A stretch of DNA of 64,000 nucleotides from NCBI RefSeq assembly GCF_001956915.1, contig NZ_MLJO01000013.1, positions 186,001-250,000 on the forward strand, given 5' to 3'. The DNA comes from Intrasporangium flavum (GTDB taxonomy: Bacteria; Actinomycetota; Actinomycetes; Actinomycetales; Dermatophilaceae). The notes beneath the pieces are model-generated. The model was not told where the DNA came from, did not search any database, and saw only the letters and a program-made list of their open reading frames with translations. The number at the start of each line of letters is the position of its first letter. The first letter of the stretch is position 1. Position numbers and translations under genes: made by a program. Below are positions 63,218-64,000 of this stretch, in pieces.

Positions 63218-63354
63218 TGCACCATCGAGTCCCAGAGGAACAGTGCCCCCTCGTGCACGATCGTCACGAGGAACACCAACAGGCCGACCAGCATCACGAC
63301 GGCGATGACCAGGGGCGTGTAGTACCCCAGGCGTCCCCGACGATCACCGGCCAC
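63214..63354 (-). CDS. Tiny single-TM protein
   Basis: A 46-residue protein: a basic start (VAGDRRGRLGYYTP), one strong transmembrane helix of about 22 residues (LVIAVVMLVGLLVFLVTIV) and a short HEGALFLWDSMVH tail. The GTG at 63354 is preceded by TGTACT and 6 nt. Its TAG stop overlaps the kinase TAG through a shared CTAG on opposite strands. Function is unknown; the clean positive-inside membrane design supports it being real. Confidence 0.6.
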   Translation of the reverse strand: MAGDRRGRLGYYTPLVIAVVMLVGLLVFLVTIVHEGALFLWDSMVH

Positions 63355-63392
63355 GATTCCAGTACAGCGCAACGGAATCCGCGAGGGAAGGC

Positions 63393-63680
63393 TCAGTCGT
63401 CGTCCTCGGTGACGCCGATGCGGATCTTGCCCTTGCCGGGGCACTCCTCCTGGTGCTCGAGGGCGTCCTTGCGGGCCTTGTCGCGCGCCCGCCGGGCCGG
63501 ACCGGTCCAGTCGCAGCTCTTGCAGTAGCCGAAGGCGAAGGCGCCGTCCTCGTGGGCGCCGAACGCCTCACCCTTCTCGACCTTCTCGATGGTCGCGCGG
63601 TGCTGCTCGCCCTCGGCGTCGCGCACGGTCAGCTCTCGACCGTCGCGGGCCAGGAACCGGAGTCCGCGTTTGCGCGCCAT
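63393..63680 (-). CDS. Small CxxC...HxxxC protein (alternative stand-alone start)
   Basis: If it starts at the ATG at 63680 this is a 95-residue protein: MARKRGLRFLARDGRELTV, an EKVEKGEAFGAHEDGAFAFG stretch, then CKSCDWTG and a later HQEEC, which together could bind one zinc ion, and an acidic GVTEDDD tail. I do not recognise the family. It shares its reading frame and stop with the LanC-like fragment, so only one of the two models is right unless both are translated. Confidence 0.5.
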   Translation of the reverse strand: MARKRGLRFLARDGRELTVRDAEGEQHRATIEKVEKGEAFGAHEDGAFAFGYCKSCDWTGPARRARDKARKDALEHQEECPGKGKIRIGVTEDDD

Positions 63681-64000
63681 GGGCCCATGATGCATCCCGC
63701 CGTCGCCGGGCGGTGACGCGGCCCACGAGACGGCGGCCCGACGCGTCGGAGGGTGGTCGGGCCACGGCGTCGCGTAGGCGTCGGGGCGACCCGTGCGAAC
63801 GCGCGCGTACCGCAGCAGCTCACGCAGGATCCCGGCGTTGCCCATGGCCCAGCCGGGGCGGGGCTCGAGCTCGGACGGCGTCGCGCGGTGCTCGTGGTTG
63901 GACCAGCGTGCGCCCGACGCGTCGACGACGGCCCGGGCCAGCAGGTCCTCGACGAGCACGTCGGTGAAGGCCGGGTCCTCGCCCTGCTCCACCTCGCGGT
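63393..64000 (-). CDS. LanC-like protein C-terminus in frame with a small CxxC protein (partial)
   Basis: The frame enters from beyond the window end and stays open to 63393. Its first about 75 visible residues (ARWSNHEHRATPSELEPRPG, then GWAMGNAGILRELLRYARV and PWPDHPPT) match the C-terminus of lanthionine-synthetase-C-like proteins. These normally end shortly after such a WPDxP segment. Here no stop occurs, and the frame continues through about 25 low-complexity residues into the CxxC module that could start on its own at 63680. Either a fusion or two genes with a lost stop or sequencing error. Confidence 0.5.
   Translation of the reverse strand, partial: REVEQGEDPAFTDVLVEDLLARAVVDASGARWSNHEHRATPSELEPRPGWAMGNAGILRELLRYARVRTGRPDAYATPWPDHPPTRRAAVSWAASPPGDGGMHHGPMARKRGLRFLARDGRELTVRDAEGEQHRATIEKVEKGEAFGAHEDGAFAFGYCKSCDWTGPARRARDKARKDALEHQEECPGKGKIRIGVTEDDD

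Overview
This window is from a very GC-rich, gene-dense chromosome with many GTG starts and many leaderless-looking promoters. The protein families point to a Gram-positive actinobacterium: a groEL2-type chaperonin under two CIRCE operators, a WXG100 protein, mycobacterial-type CmtR and KmtR metal sensors and a CtpG-like ATPase. A member of the Intrasporangiaceae (Janibacter, Phycicoccus, Knoellia, Tetrasphaera) is my best guess. That is inference from sequence style, not a database result. There is no phage, insertion sequence, CRISPR array or origin in the window.

Layout. 1-8.5 kb is housekeeping: the tail of a P1-family peptidase, an M48 membrane protease, a metallo-beta-lactamase-fold hydrolase, a HIT protein, groEL2, a DinB protein, a solitary WXG100 protein, a DUF4031-NUDIX protein, a YajQ protein and tRNA-Tyr. 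8.6-31 kb is a large L-arabinose/arabinan locus. A divergent control region (13.7-14.0 kb) drives a leftward unit (secreted GH51, secreted GH43-AbfB, aldose 1-epimerase). It also drives a rightward unit: sugar-binding lipoprotein, ABC ATPase, two permeases, LacI regulator, araB, araD, araA, then a 1346-aa secreted double-GH43 protein. A separate leftward secreted MGH1/GH63-like hydrolase carries the same LacI-type operator and so probably belongs to the same regulon. 31.2-32.6 kb is a MarR-oxidoreductase pair. 32.9-41.2 kb is an amino acid/peptide cluster: class III aminotransferase, M24 peptidase, GadC-like antiporter, an unrecognised one-TM protein, M20 dipeptidase, an unrecognised 107-aa protein and a ThrE-like exporter.

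41.2-47.5 kb is a metal-homeostasis island. It has a Cu+ ATPase with a CsoR-type operator, CmtR with a CtpG-like ATPase, and a CadC/CzrA-like sensor with a zinc-type CDF exporter. A second sensor-exporter pair (KmtR plus a His/Asp-rich CDF) lies at 55.1-56.5 kb. Between and after these are a Gre-type factor, an SRPBCC protein, a secreted alpha/beta hydrolase, an FMN reductase, a TRIC/YicG-like channel, an M20 amidohydrolase, a thiolase and a DeoC-fold protein that has lost key catalytic residues. 56.6-59 kb holds an overlapping pair of secreted proteins, one of them a ComEC-like metallo-beta-lactamase fold with a lamin-tail domain. The window ends with an alcohol dehydrogenase, a GNAT acetyltransferase, a lytic transglycosylase, an orphan histidine kinase and a LanC-like C-terminus that runs in frame into a small CxxC protein.

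How it works together (inference). Secreted GH51/GH43 enzymes free L-arabinose as the furanose. A YtfQRT-YjfF-type importer takes it up, the cytoplasmic epimerase equilibrates ring forms, and AraA, AraB and AraD convert it to xylulose 5-phosphate. The LacI protein in the operon is the likely repressor at three near-identical operators. The metal genes form three sensor-controlled export modules for Cd/Pb, Zn/Cd and Ni/Co, plus a copper ATPase. In all three ArsR genes the operator covers the start codon.
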